Of a DNA stretch of 64,000 bases, positions 8,029 through 17,272 are shown piece by piece. The notes beneath the pieces were generated by a model. It saw only the letters and a list, made by a program, of their open reading frames with translations, did no database searches and had not been told where the DNA came from. Numbering within the stretch: the first letter of the stretch is position 1; each line of letters starts with the position of its first letter. A program made the translations under genes and the position numbers. The DNA is from an uncultured Selenomonadales bacterium (GTDB lineage: Bacteria; Bacillota; Negativicutes; Selenomonadales; Selenomonadaceae). The stretch covers positions 1 to 64,000 of the forward strand of contig CAMZHX010000007.1 of NCBI GenBank assembly GCA_947307055.1, given 5' to 3'.

Positions 8029-8514
8029 TTAATCAGATTTGCTTGAAAGCATTTCTTTAGCAACATCGACCCAACCCGCGCTCTTAACGTAGCGTTCGAG
8101 TTCTTCGAGCCGAAATTTGGCGCAACTCTTATCGTTACCTGCGGCGGGGTAAATTATGTCGAATCTTTTCAACGAAGCGTCAAGATAAATTGGGACGCCG
8201 TCATTTACCGCAAACGGACAAACTCCGCCGACCGCGTGTCCAATTAGAGTTTCGACCTGGTCAACGGGAATCATATGCGGGCGGCAGTTGAATTGCGCTT
8301 TAAACTTTTTGTTATCGATTTTCATATCGCCCGACATTAAAATTAAAACGGGTTTCTTGTCGACGAATACGGAAATAGTTTTAGCAATGCGCCCGACTTC
8401 GCAATTAAGAGCCTGCGCGGCAAGTTCGCTAGTCGCGGTCGATTGCTCGAACTCAATCACGCGTTCGGGCTCGCCAATCTCCGCAAAATATTTTTTAACC
8501 TTCTCGATAGCCAA
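8029..8514 (-). CDS. YbaK/EbsC family aminoacyl-tRNA deacylase
   Basis: A 161-residue YbaK/ProX-like editing domain, which hydrolyses mischarged aminoacyl-tRNA in trans (Cys-tRNAPro for YbaK). Typical features are the ELAAQALNCEVGRIAKT helix (about residues 30-46), the Lys in that block, VLILMSGDMKID and the GHAVGGVCPFAV loop. The TTG start is chosen because an AGGAGGG site lies 6-7 bp before it. The same frame stays open upstream into a phage-derived fragment, producing an apparent 266-aa fusion, but the strong internal ribosome site and family length argue that the deacylase is a separate protein. Confidence 0.85.
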   Translation of the reverse strand: MAIEKVKKYFAEIGEPERVIEFEQSTATSELAAQALNCEVGRIAKTISVFVDKKPVLILMSGDMKIDNKKFKAQFNCRPHMIPVDQVETLIGHAVGGVCPFAVNDGVPIYLDASLKRFDIIYPAAGNDKSCAKFRLEELERYVKSAGWVDVAKEMLSSKSD

Positions 8515-8515
8515 A

Positions 8516-8829
8516 TTATTTTCCCTCCTGAAAATTTCTAAGCGGTACGCCGTTTTTATTTTTCCACTCTTGAAGACCGTTTGAAGATTTACCAATAACA
8601 AAATCTGTATGGATATATAATGTAAAAGTGTACCCAAAAAAGGAAATACAGTTGGGGTACTTGGTTTACCTCTCGGCGCGGCCACTTCGTCGTAAATTAT
8701 CGCACACCTACAGCGCGGGTGCAAGGGCGGTATCGTCACGCCGCTCTCATCTGTGTAGCCGACTATCGTATCTTTCAGCGCAAGACAACGCGAGCATACG
8801 CGATTAGTTCCGGCGGTAGACCACTTCAT
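8516..8829 (-). pseudogene. Remnant of a phage MuF-type head/toxin gene, frameshifted
   Basis: The first 50 codons match the end of a MuF (SPP1 gp7-like) head morphogenesis domain: CSRCLALKD and then PPLHPRCRC with paired Cys/His. After PTVFPF the frame changes at a run of six T. Reading with one extra T gives FFGYTFTLYIHTDF, then VIGKSSNGLQEWKNKNG and VPLRNFQEGK, stopping at 8516-8518 just before the ybaK ribosome site. The SSNGLQEWKNKNG part resembles the end of DUF4357-like domains (weak, from memory). Most likely a displaced toxin-like C-terminal cassette decayed by a one-base deletion; a sequencing error in the homopolymer is possible. Its first part is nearly identical to 30378-30486. 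Confidence 0.7.
8682..8790 (-). repeat. 109-bp repeat, copy A (MuF fragment)
   Basis: Aligns without gaps to 30378-30486 on the plus strand with four differences by eye. Both copies encode the CLALKDTIVGYTDESG to CRCAIIYDEV stretch. Confidence 0.9.
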
Positions 8830-8840
8830 TGCGCAATAAC

Positions 8841-8875
8841 AAAAACCGCCCCCAAAATTTGAGAGCGGTTTTTTA
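8841..8875 (-). terminator. Terminator after fba
   Basis: On the minus strand AACCGCTCTC and GGGGGCGGTT arms with an AAATTTT loop, followed by TTTTTG. Sits 18 bp past the aldolase stop. Confidence 0.8.
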
Positions 8876-8892
8876 TTGGAGACTGAAAAAAT

Positions 8893-9894
8893 TTACTTCA
8901 AAGTTTTAGCAAGTTCCATGATAGCAGCTGCGGAGCCGTCGGAGCCGAGAACATCTTTAATCTTGTGCGCAACGAGTTCTTTGATGTATGCGCGACCGGG
9001 CGAGAGATATTGACGCGGGTCGAAGTGGTCGGGGTGTTGCACGAAGTGTTCACGGATACCGGCAGTCAGAGCAAGGCGCAGGTCGGAGTCGATATTGATT
9101 TTGCAGACAGCGGATTTCGCAGCTTTGCGGAGTTGGTTTTCGGGAATGCCGACAGCGTCTTTGAGTTGGCCGCCGTTATCGTTGATGATTTTGACATATT
9201 TGGGGATAACAGAGCTTGCGCCGTGAAGGACAATCGGGAAACCAGGAATTCTCTTTTCGATTTCGGCGAGAATGTCAAAGCGGAGTTCGGGCGGTTCAAG
9301 AACGCCGGTTTCGGGATTGCGGGTGCATTGTTCGGGCGTAAATTTGAATGCGCCATGACTGGTGCCGATAGCGATTGCCAAAGAATCGCAACCGGTCTTT
9401 GCAACGAATTCCTCAACCTCTTCGGGTTTGGTGTAGTGAGCTTTGTCGGCGTCAACGCTGACATCATCTTCGACGCCCGCGAGCTGACCAAGTTCGGCCT
9501 CAACAACTACGCCGTGTGCATGGGCATATTCGACAACTTCTTTGGTCTTCTCAATGTTTTCAGCAAAGGAATAGTGCGAGCCGTCGAACATAACGGAAGT
9601 AAAGCCGCCATCAATGCAGGATTTGCAAGTTGCGAAATCGGGGCCGTGATCGAGGTGCAGAGCAATCGGAATGTCGCTGACTTCGAGAGCTGCACGAACG
9701 AGATGGACGAGGTATTGATGGTTAGCATACTTTCTTGCGCCGGCGGAGCATTGAAGGACGACAGGGCTTTGGAGTTCGGCAGCGGCACCGGTGATGCCTT
9801 GAACGATTTCCATATTGTTGACGTTGAACGCGCCGATAGCGAAACCGCCCTCATAAGCTTTTTTGAACATAGCTTTAGTTGTGATTAACGGCAT
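8893..9894 (-). CDS. fba: Class II fructose-1,6-bisphosphate aldolase
   Basis: A 333-residue zinc-dependent aldolase splitting fructose-1,6-bisphosphate into the two triose phosphates in glycolysis. The zinc and catalytic residues sit in ALHLDHG (Asp/His, about residue 83), EAELGQLAG (Glu), the IGTSHGAFK His and the VLHGASS His. An AGGAGG site precedes the ATG. The gene has its own promoter and terminator. It is close to pfkA and a phospho-beta-glucosidase on the same strand, giving a small sugar catabolism cluster. Confidence 0.96.
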   Translation of the reverse strand: MPLITTKAMFKKAYEGGFAIGAFNVNNMEIVQGITGAAAELQSPVVLQCSAGARKYANHQYLVHLVRAALEVSDIPIALHLDHGPDFATCKSCIDGGFTSVMFDGSHYSFAENIEKTKEVVEYAHAHGVVVEAELGQLAGVEDDVSVDADKAHYTKPEEVEEFVAKTGCDSLAIAIGTSHGAFKFTPEQCTRNPETGVLEPPELRFDILAEIEKRIPGFPIVLHGASSVIPKYVKIINDNGGQLKDAVGIPENQLRKAAKSAVCKINIDSDLRLALTAGIREHFVQHPDHFDPRQYLSPGRAYIKELVAHKIKDVLGSDGSAAAIMELAKTLK

Positions 9895-9919
9895 TGTACA
9901 TGACCTCCTAAAAATATCT

Positions 9920-9931
9920 CACAAATTTGTG
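9920..9931. promoter_or_regulatory. Perfect 12-bp palindrome in the fba leader
   Basis: CACAAATTTGTG lies between the fba promoter and its ribosome site, next to a second small hairpin (GGGGCGCAAGTCCCC on the minus strand). It could be an operator or an mRNA leader structure. No regulator is identified. Confidence 0.4.
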
Positions 9932-9960
9932 GGGACTTGCGCCCCTCCTAAACAACCTGC

Positions 9961-9990
9961 ATTTTAACACATTTGCGATTGAACTTGCAA
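9961..9990 (-). promoter_or_regulatory. Sigma70-type promoter for fba
   Basis: Minus strand TTGCAA (9985-9990), 18-bp spacer, TAAAAT (9961-9966), about 65 bp upstream of the start codon. Confidence 0.6.
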
Positions 9991-10054
9991 TAACGAATCG
10001 AAAAATTTTTTGATAATTCTGTTGGATTGTCAAACAAGTATTTAACATGAGTCG

Positions 10055-10079
10055 AAAAAATAATACCGCTCTAAACGGT
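10055..10079 (-). terminator. Terminator after the 6-phospho-beta-glucosidase gene
   Basis: Minus strand ACCG-TTTAGAG-CGGT stem followed by TATTATTTTTT, just past the stop codon. Confidence 0.65.
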
Positions 10080-10102
10080 GCATCTCTTTTTCAAGCCAAG
10101 AT

Positions 10103-11590
<1,488 letters not shown>

Positions 11591-11605
11591 CTATATCTTG
11601 CATGA

Positions 11606-11634
11606 ATTTTAGCAAAAAATTTTCGCTCCGTCAA
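11606..11634 (-). promoter_or_regulatory. Sigma70-type promoter for the 6-phospho-beta-glucosidase gene
   Basis: Minus strand TTGACG (11629-11634), 17-bp spacer, TAAAAT (11606-11611), 37 bp before the start codon. Confidence 0.65.
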
Positions 11635-11666
11635 AGGAAAAGCCTCCAAGTTCCTGTGCAATGAGT

Positions 11667-11702
11667 AAAAAATTCCCCCTCCAAGTCGGAAGGGGATTTT
11701 TA
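11667..11702 (-). terminator. Terminator after pfkA
   Basis: Minus strand AAAATCCCCTTCC / GGAGGGGGAATTTTTT stem-loop past the pfkA stop. It separates pfkA from the glucosidase transcript. Confidence 0.8.
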
Positions 11703-11719
11703 ATTTGCCGAATAAAATT

Positions 11720-12682
11720 TTACGCAAGCACACGAGCCAGGCGCATAAATTCGGGATTGAGTTGCTTTTTATTGTTAACGGCGTCGTGCAGGTTAATCGA
11801 GACGACGTGCCCGCGATTGAATCCGAAAACAATATCGCTCAAGCCGGAGATGATTGCAAGGGCAGCATGTTCGCCGAGACGACTTGCATTAACGCGGTCG
11901 ATAACAGTCGGGGAGCCGCCGCGCTGAATGTGTCCAAGTTTGGAAACGCGAGTATCAAGACCGGTCTTTTCAGCAATAATCTTGCCGATTTCGTGACCTT
12001 TGCCCGCGCCCTCAGCCACGACAACTAAACAATAACGTTTGCCAGCGTCGTAAGCCTCTTTCATTTCGTCGCAAATTTCGTCGAGGTCGTATTCTTCTTC
12101 GGGGACGAGAATATATTCCGCGCCGCCCGATATGCCCGAAACCATCGCGAGCCAACCACTATTACGACCCATAACCTCAAGGACAATCGTCCTGCGGTGA
12201 GCCGACGCCGTGTCGCGCAATTTGTTAATCGCGTCAATAATCGTGTTGGCGGCGGTGTCGCAACCGATTGTATATTCCGAGCCCCAAACGTCGTTATCAA
12301 TCGTGCCGGGAAGTCCAACAATCGGAATGCCCGTTTCCTGACTGAGAATCGACGCGCCGCGCAATGAGCCATCGCCGCCCACTACGACCAAACCTTGAAT
12401 GCCTCTGTCGACCAAATTTTTATAGCCGAGTGCACGACCTTCAGGCGTCTGGAAGCGTCTGCAACGAGCGGTTCCCAAAAAAGTGCCGCCGCGTTGAATG
12501 ATGTCGCTGACGTCTTTGGATTGCATCTCGAACATTTCCTCATCAAGCATACCATGATAGCCGCCGCGAATACCCCAAACTCTTACGCCGTGATGAAGTG
12601 CCGTGCGCGTAACTGCGCGAACCGCCGCGTTCATGCCAGGACTATCGCCGCCCGAAGTCATTACCGCAATACTTTTTAGCAT
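11720..12682 (-). CDS. pfkA: ATP-dependent 6-phosphofructokinase
   Basis: A 320-residue PfkA, the standard bacterial length, phosphorylating fructose-6-phosphate. ATP-site motifs GGDSPGMNAAVR (about residues 10-21) and GGDGS (near 102) are present, as are the catalytic PGTIDND (about 122-128) and MGRNSGW (about 168-174). The Gly in GGDGS marks the ATP-dependent rather than pyrophosphate-dependent type. The ATG chosen has a GGAGGGG site; seven further upstream codons in frame have none. Monocistronic, with promoter and terminator visible. Confidence 0.96.
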   Translation of the reverse strand: MLKSIAVMTSGGDSPGMNAAVRAVTRTALHHGVRVWGIRGGYHGMLDEEMFEMQSKDVSDIIQRGGTFLGTARCRRFQTPEGRALGYKNLVDRGIQGLVVVGGDGSLRGASILSQETGIPIVGLPGTIDNDVWGSEYTIGCDTAANTIIDAINKLRDTASAHRRTIVLEVMGRNSGWLAMVSGISGGAEYILVPEEEYDLDEICDEMKEAYDAGKRYCLVVVAEGAGKGHEIGKIIAEKTGLDTRVSKLGHIQRGGSPTVIDRVNASRLGEHAALAIISGLSDIVFGFNRGHVVSINLHDAVNNKKQLNPEFMRLARVLA

Positions 12683-12749
12683 AACCGAATCCCCTCCTGC
12701 CAAAATACCCTAATCGACGTTCGTGACGCCGAAAATTTTTCCTTGGCAA

Positions 12750-12777
12750 TGATAGCACAAATTTTCTGAATTGCAAA
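12750..12777 (-). promoter_or_regulatory. Promoter for pfkA
   Basis: Minus strand TTGCAA (12772-12777), 16-bp spacer, TATCAT (12750-12755). Confidence 0.45.
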
Positions 12778-12816
12778 TATCTGTGCGGCTTGCAACACAG
12801 AAAAATTTTTCCGCGA

Positions 12817-12846
12817 TTGACAGCGCAAAAACTAATTTGATATTAT
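12817..12846 (+). promoter_or_regulatory. Sigma70-type promoter for the HAD-purE operon
   Basis: TTGACA (12817-12822), 18-bp spacer, TATTAT (12841-12846). Transcription would start at or just inside the following hairpin repeat element, placing that element in the 5' leader. Confidence 0.65.
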
Positions 12847-12850
12847 TCTA

Positions 12851-12929
12851 GGGAAAAGGGAGATGGGAGAAGGGAAAAGTAGAGGTAAGGTTTTAGACTT
12901 TTCCCATTTCCCTTACCCCTTCTCCCTTA
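12851..12929. repeat. Purine/pyrimidine hairpin element of heptamers
   Basis: Units GGGAAAA, GGGAGAT, GGGAGAA on the left and TTTCCCA/TTCCCTT, TCTCCCT on the right form an inverted repeat. It ends 3 bp before the AGGAGG of the HAD gene, so it lies in that mRNA leader. Confidence 0.85.
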
Positions 12930-12945
12930 ACAGGAGGTTTTGCAA

Positions 12946-13599
12946 ATGCTTAAAGGCGCGATTTTCGACATGGACGGAACCCTTTTCGACACCGAAAAAC
13001 TTTATCGTAAAGCGTGGTTGGAAGTGGCCGGCGAGTTCGGCGAGGAAAAAAATTACGAGCTGCCGACAGCGATAAGCGGCACGAATCTTGGCGAGGAATC
13101 TTATAAAGTCATACGGCGATTTTATCCGAACGTTGACGCACCGGCTTACCTTGCGCGAGTGCTCGTGGAAGTGCGCAAAGCTTCGGAGAGGGAACTTGAG
13201 CTAATGGCGGGCGTCGAGGAGATTTTGAAATTTTTTCACGGTGCGGGAGTTTCAATGGCGGTTGCGAGTTCTGCGCCGGTCGAAGTCATCGAAAAAAATT
13301 TATCGCGAGCAAATCTGCGCGGCTACTTTAAAGCTTTGGTCGGCGGCGACAAAGTTAAAAACGGTAAGCCCGCGCCCGATATTTTTCTGCTTGCCGCAAA
13401 GGAATTGAATCTTGCGCCGAGCGATTGCTATATCTTCGAGGACAGCCTCAACGGGATAAAGAGTGGGGCGGCGGCGGGCGGCAAGGCGATTATGATTCCC
13501 GATACCGTTCAGCCGACCGACGAAATTAAAAAACTTTGCGCGGCTATCTTCCCAAATCTGAACGAGGCGCGGCAAGCTATCATGGAGGGTCGTTTATGA
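12946..13599 (+). CDS. HAD-superfamily phosphatase/phosphomutase (beta-PGM-like)
   Basis: A 217-residue HAD subfamily IA enzyme. Motif I is FDMDGTLFDT (nucleophile and acid Asp, about residues 7-16), motif II VASSAP, motif III Lys in GGDKVKNGKP and motif IV EDSLNG. The helical cap resembles beta-phosphoglucomutase and sugar-phosphate phosphatases. The ATG follows an AGGAGG site. Its stop overlaps the purE start by 4 bp (ATGA), so the two are translationally coupled, though no functional link to purine synthesis is known for this family. Confidence 0.87.
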   Translation: MLKGAIFDMDGTLFDTEKLYRKAWLEVAGEFGEEKNYELPTAISGTNLGEESYKVIRRFYPNVDAPAYLARVLVEVRKASERELELMAGVEEILKFFHGAGVSMAVASSAPVEVIEKNLSRANLRGYFKALVGGDKVKNGKPAPDIFLLAAKELNLAPSDCYIFEDSLNGIKSGAAAGGKAIMIPDTVQPTDEIKKLCAAIFPNLNEARQAIMEGRL

Positions 13600-14075
13600 A
13601 AGTTGCAATAATCATGGGCAGTGCAAGCGATTGGGGAGTTATGCGGGCGGCGGTCGAGACGCTGAAAAATTTTTCCGTCGACTTTGAAGTCACGGTCGCT
13701 TCGGCTCACCGCACGCCACAAAAAGTTCACGACTTCGTTAAAAATTCCGACGCACAAATTTTCATAGCGGCGGCGGGTATGGCGGCTCATTTGGCGGGCG
13801 TCGTCGCGAGCTTGACTACTCGTCCCGTTATCGGCGTCCCGATTAACTCCGAGCCGTTCAAGGGTCTCGATTCCCTTTTGAGCACTGTGCAAATGCCCGG
13901 CGGCGTACCCGTCGCGACTATGGCTGTTAACGGCGCGAAAAATGCCGCGCTCTTTGCGGTGGAAATTCTCGCGCTCCAAGACGATGAGCTTGCCAAAAAA
14001 ATAATCGCCTATCGCGAGCAAATGGCGGAGACGATTGAACTCAAGGATAAAAATCTCAAGAAAGAATTCTTTTAA
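13596..14075 (+). CDS. purE: N5-carboxyaminoimidazole ribonucleotide mutase PurE
   Basis: A 159-residue class I PurE, moving the carboxyl from N5-CAIR to C4 in purine synthesis. It shows IMGSASDWGVM (residues 6-16), SAHRTP (about 41-46) with the catalytic His, and AAAGMAAHLAGVVA (about 66-79). Start chosen at the ATG behind GGAGGG, overlapping the HAD stop. No purK is visible next to it; purA follows one gene later. Length is normal. Confidence 0.95.
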   Translation: MKVAIIMGSASDWGVMRAAVETLKNFSVDFEVTVASAHRTPQKVHDFVKNSDAQIFIAAAGMAAHLAGVVASLTTRPVIGVPINSEPFKGLDSLLSTVQMPGGVPVATMAVNGAKNAALFAVEILALQDDELAKKIIAYREQMAETIELKDKNLKKEFF

Positions 14076-14078
14076 GCA

Positions 14079-14147
14079 AGGGAAATGGGAAAAGGGAAAT
14101 GGGAAAAGAGTTTTGCACTTCTCCCATCTCCCATTTCCCTTCTCCCT
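14079..14147. repeat. Purine/pyrimidine hairpin element of heptamers
   Basis: GGGAAAT/GGGAAAA units face CTCCCAT/CTTCTCC units as an inverted repeat. It starts 4 bp after the purE stop and ends about 8 bp before the next ribosome site. Confidence 0.85.
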
Positions 14148-14168
14148 AAAAAACAAGGGGGCTTTATT

Positions 14169-14525
14169 ATGAACACTAGGACACACGAAATTATTCGCGA
14201 GTATATCGGCGTGCTGACTCACCAGGCACTCAATCGCGAGCTGACTTGGGATACGGCGGTCGGCGACATGGAATATCGCTACATCATCAAAGAAAAATTG
14301 CCCGATGGCTCGGTCGGAAAAGATTTGCTCGGTGTCTCGTATCGTATGCGCTCTGTCGATAGCGTCGACCTCACTATCAACGGCGAGACCTTCCGCACGC
14401 GCAATAAACCCATTATCGAGCGCGTCGGTATGCTCTTCCGCATCATCAACTACGAAAAGAAAGACAACGTCATCAGCGATAACACCATTCAATTTATGCG
14501 CAAATACGTCAACGAGAACAGGTGA
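14169..14525 (+). CDS. Conserved hypothetical protein
   Basis: A 118-residue soluble protein that I do not recognise. It has no signal peptide or membrane segment. It starts MNTRTHEIIREYIG behind an AAGGGGG site; a longer reading would translate the hairpin repeat and is rejected. The composition is rich in Arg, Asp and Ile with a predicted beta-rich middle (YRYIIKEKL, then DLTINGETFRTRNK). It lies between purE and purA with repeat elements on both sides, which suggests one operon but gives no function. Confidence 0.7.
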   Translation: MNTRTHEIIREYIGVLTHQALNRELTWDTAVGDMEYRYIIKEKLPDGSVGKDLLGVSYRMRSVDSVDLTINGETFRTRNKPIIERVGMLFRIINYEKKDNVISDNTIQFMRKYVNENR

Positions 14526-14530
14526 AAAGC

Positions 14531-14562
14531 AATTCGTAATGCGTAATGCGTAATGCGTAATG
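14531..14562. repeat. Heptamer tandem repeat (GCGTAAT type)
   Basis: Four tandem units (AATTCGT then AATGCGT) in the gap between the hypothetical gene and the purA ribosome site (AGGAGG). Confidence 0.85.
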
Positions 14563-14585
14563 GTTTTTAGGAGGTTGGTTTAAAA

Positions 14586-15869
14586 GTGTCAACGGTGGTT
14601 ATAAGCGGCGCGCAATGGGGCGACGAGGGTAAAGGCAAAATCGTCGACTACCTCGCGGCGCAAGCGGACACGGTTGTCAGATTTCAAGGCGGCTCGAACG
14701 CCGGTCACACAGTCACGGTCAACGGCGAGGAATATAAATTGCGCCTGTTGCCGTCGGGCATTTTGTACAAAGGGACGTTGTGCGTTATCGGCAATGGCGT
14801 CGTGGTCGACCCGCAATGTTTGCTTGAGGAGATTGACAACATGCAAAGGCGCGGCGTCGACACTTCGGGCATAAGAATTTCAAATCGGGCGCATGTCGTT
14901 ATGCCCTGGCACAAACTTTTTGACGAACTCGGCGAAACTCTGCGCGGCGCAAATAAAATCGGCACGACGAAACGCGGCATAGGTCCTTGCTACATGGATA
15001 AGGACGACAGGATTGGCATTCGCATTTGCGATTTGATTGACCGCGAAGATTTTGCCGCAAAGGTCGCGCAAGTCCTCCCGATTAAAAATTTGATTCTGGA
15101 AAAAGTTTACAATCACGCGCCGCTCAACGCCGAAGAAATTTTGCGCGAGTACGAAGGCTACGCCGAAAAACTTCGCCCGTATGTCTGCGACACGATAACT
15201 TTGCTCAACGCCGAGATTGACGCCGGCAAGAAAATTTTATTCGAGGGCGCGCAGGCGACTATGCTAGACATTGATTACGGCACTTATCCCTACGTCACGT
15301 CGAGCCATCCCATTTCGGGCGGCGTAGGCATTGGAGCGGGCGTCGCGCCTAAGAAGATTGATAAAGTTGTCGGCGTCGTCAAAGCTTACTGCACGCGCGT
15401 TGGCGAAGGTCCCTTCCCGACTGAACAACTTAACGACATCGGCGATAAACTTCGCGAGGCAGGGCACGAGTTCGGAACCGTCACGGGGCGTCCGCGCAGA
15501 ACAGGTTGGCTTGATGCTTGCGTCGTCAAGTACGCTGGACAACTCAGCGGCACCGATTACATGGCGATTACCCGCCTCGACATTCTCGACGACTTCGACG
15601 AAATCAAAATGTGCACGGCTTACAAACTTGACGGCAAAATTATTAACGAAATCCCAGCGAGCCTGAAAGTTTTGGCGAAGGTCGAGCCGGTCTACGAAAC
15701 TTTTGCCGGTTGGAAGACTGACATTAGCAAAATTCGCCGCTACGATGATTTGCCCGCCAATGCTAAAAAATATCTTGAGCGCATGGTCGAAGTCACCGGA
15801 ATTAAAATCGGAATCGTTTCGGTCGGTCCTAATCGCGAGCAAACCATTGTTCTCGAAAACATTTTTTAA
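14586..15869 (+). CDS. purA: Adenylosuccinate synthetase
   Basis: A 427-residue PurA making adenylosuccinate from IMP, aspartate and GTP. The GTP loop GAQWGDEGKGKIVD (about residues 8-21) and the GSNAGHTV block (catalytic His near 41) are clear, as are GTTKRGIGPCY, TVTGRPRRTGW and the C-terminal SVGPNREQTI. GTG start behind AGGAGG. Last gene of the HAD-purE-hypothetical-purA run. Confidence 0.97.
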   Translation: MSTVVISGAQWGDEGKGKIVDYLAAQADTVVRFQGGSNAGHTVTVNGEEYKLRLLPSGILYKGTLCVIGNGVVVDPQCLLEEIDNMQRRGVDTSGIRISNRAHVVMPWHKLFDELGETLRGANKIGTTKRGIGPCYMDKDDRIGIRICDLIDREDFAAKVAQVLPIKNLILEKVYNHAPLNAEEILREYEGYAEKLRPYVCDTITLLNAEIDAGKKILFEGAQATMLDIDYGTYPYVTSSHPISGGVGIGAGVAPKKIDKVVGVVKAYCTRVGEGPFPTEQLNDIGDKLREAGHEFGTVTGRPRRTGWLDACVVKYAGQLSGTDYMAITRLDILDDFDEIKMCTAYKLDGKIINEIPASLKVLAKVEPVYETFAGWKTDISKIRRYDDLPANAKKYLERMVEVTGIKIGIVSVGPNREQTIVLENIF

Positions 15870-15875
15870 TAAAGA

Positions 15876-15903
15876 TTGACTAAATCGTTATATCCTATAT
15901 AAT
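15876..15903 (+). promoter_or_regulatory. Promoter for cysK
   Basis: TTGACT (15876-15881), 16-bp spacer, TATAAT (15898-15903), 33 bp before the start. No T-box or other leader structure is seen. Confidence 0.65.
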
Positions 15904-15935
15904 TCCCGTATAAAAATGTTTTTGGAGGAATTTTT

Positions 15936-16865
15936 ATGGGAAAAATTTATAAAAGCGTCGCTGAACTCATCGGGAATACTCCATTGCTTGAGGCGAGCAA
16001 TTTTTCGGCTAAAATCGGCTTCAACGGCAAACTTTTAGTCAAATTGGAGTATTTTAACCCCGCAGGCTCCGTAAAAGACAGAATCGCTAAGGCTATGATT
16101 GAAAAAGCCGAGCAAGAAGGCAAAATCCAGAAAAATTCCGTGATAATCGAGCCGACAAGCGGCAATACAGGCATCGGTTTGGCAAGTTTCGCCGCCGCCA
16201 GAGGTTATCGCGCTATTTTGACTATGCCGGAGACTATGAGCGTTGAACGCAGGCAACTTTTGAAGGCTTACGGCGCGGAAATTGTCTTGACTGAAGGCGC
16301 AAAGGGTATGAAAGGCGCGATTGCTAAGGCTGAAGAGCTTGCAAACGAAATTTCTAACGCTTTTATCCCCTCGCAATTCACTAATCCCGCTAACCCTGCC
16401 GCTCATATGGCTACCGGCGCGGAAATTTGGAACGATACCGACGGCGCAGTTGATATTTTCGTCGCGGGCGTCGGTACTGGCGGAACTTTATCCGGCGTCG
16501 GCAAATTTCTTAAATCAAAGAACCAAAATATTAAAATTATCGCCGTCGAGCCGGAAACTTCGCCCGTTTTGTCGAAAGGTATTGCCGGTGCTCATAAAAT
16601 TCAAGGTATCGGCGCAGGTTTCGTGCCAAAAACTCTCGATACTACCATTTACGACGAAATTATTACCGTCGCTAACGAAAATGCCTTCAAATTCGGTAGA
16701 GAATTCGCGCGTTCCGAAGGAATTTTAGTCGGAATTTCATCGGGCGCGGCACTTGCGGCGGCTTTTGAACTCTCTAAACGTGAAAATTTCGCCGGAAAAA
16801 CTTTCGTAGTACTTTTGCCCGATACCGGCGACAGATATTTATCAACTGACCTTTTCAAAGACTAA
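15936..16865 (+). CDS. cysK: Cysteine synthase A (O-acetylserine thiol-lyase)
   Basis: A 309-residue PLP enzyme that makes cysteine from O-acetylserine and sulfide. PLP lysine is in PAGSVKDRIA (about residue 46); PTSGNTGIGLA and the phosphate-binding GTGGTLSGVG loop (about 178-187) are intact, as is the C-terminal LLPDTGDRYLST. GGAGG ribosome site, own promoter and terminator. No cysE is adjacent. Confidence 0.95.
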   Translation: MGKIYKSVAELIGNTPLLEASNFSAKIGFNGKLLVKLEYFNPAGSVKDRIAKAMIEKAEQEGKIQKNSVIIEPTSGNTGIGLASFAAARGYRAILTMPETMSVERRQLLKAYGAEIVLTEGAKGMKGAIAKAEELANEISNAFIPSQFTNPANPAAHMATGAEIWNDTDGAVDIFVAGVGTGGTLSGVGKFLKSKNQNIKIIAVEPETSPVLSKGIAGAHKIQGIGAGFVPKTLDTTIYDEIITVANENAFKFGREFARSEGILVGISSGAALAAAFELSKRENFAGKTFVVLLPDTGDRYLSTDLFKD

Positions 16866-16888
16866 AATTTGACTTCGCACATAAAAAA

Positions 16889-16922
16889 ACGCCCTTCAAA
16901 CTGTCTGAAGGGTATTTTTTTT
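16889..16922 (+). terminator. Terminator after cysK
   Basis: GCCCTTCA-AACTGTC-TGAAGGGT stem-loop followed by eight T. Confidence 0.85.
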
Positions 16923-16957
16923 GCTTACGTATGAAATTTTTATTTGGAAAGGTCGGA

Positions 16958-17209
16958 TTAGCTATTTTTATCGGGCGGCGGTAATGGCCTTCCGTTTTCA
17001 TCTTTCGGCGGTTCAGGCGGTTTTTCGTCGCTATTTTTACTTTGCCCTAACTTTTCGCGCTCTTTTTCAATTTTTTTCTTCGATTTCTCGATTTTTTGCT
17101 TCGCAATCTTGTAATCACTCGCCGATGACGCGCTTACAGGCTCCATTCCCGCTAAATTCGCCCCAAATACTATCGCTCCTATCAAAATCCCAGTCAAAAT
17201 CTTCCTCAT
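16958..17209 (-). CDS. Small secreted hypothetical protein
   Basis: An 83-residue protein with an N-terminal signal sequence (MRKILTGILIGAIVFG, probable cleavage after SAS or ASA near residue 30), a short Lys/Glu helix (KQKIEKSKKKIEKEREKL) and a Pro-rich charged tail. No family recognised. Start chosen at the ATG behind GGGAG. Probably periplasmic or secreted. It follows msbA on the same strand after 64 bp. Confidence 0.6.
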   Translation of the reverse strand: MRKILTGILIGAIVFGANLAGMEPVSASSASDYKIAKQKIEKSKKKIEKEREKLGQSKNSDEKPPEPPKDENGRPLPPPDKNS

Positions 17210-17272
17210 AACAACATCTCCCATTTTTTTACCAATTATATCACGAAAAATCAGTTTGTCATTGGTTTTCGA

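Noticed and set aside
8029..8829. True MuF-YbaK fusion protein
   Set aside because: A strong ribosome site with TTG start lies exactly at the YbaK domain boundary and the upstream part is frameshifted relative to its better reading.
14085..14168. N-terminal extension of the hypothetical gene before purA
   Set aside because: It would translate the hairpin repeat; the internal ATG has a proper AAGGGGG site.
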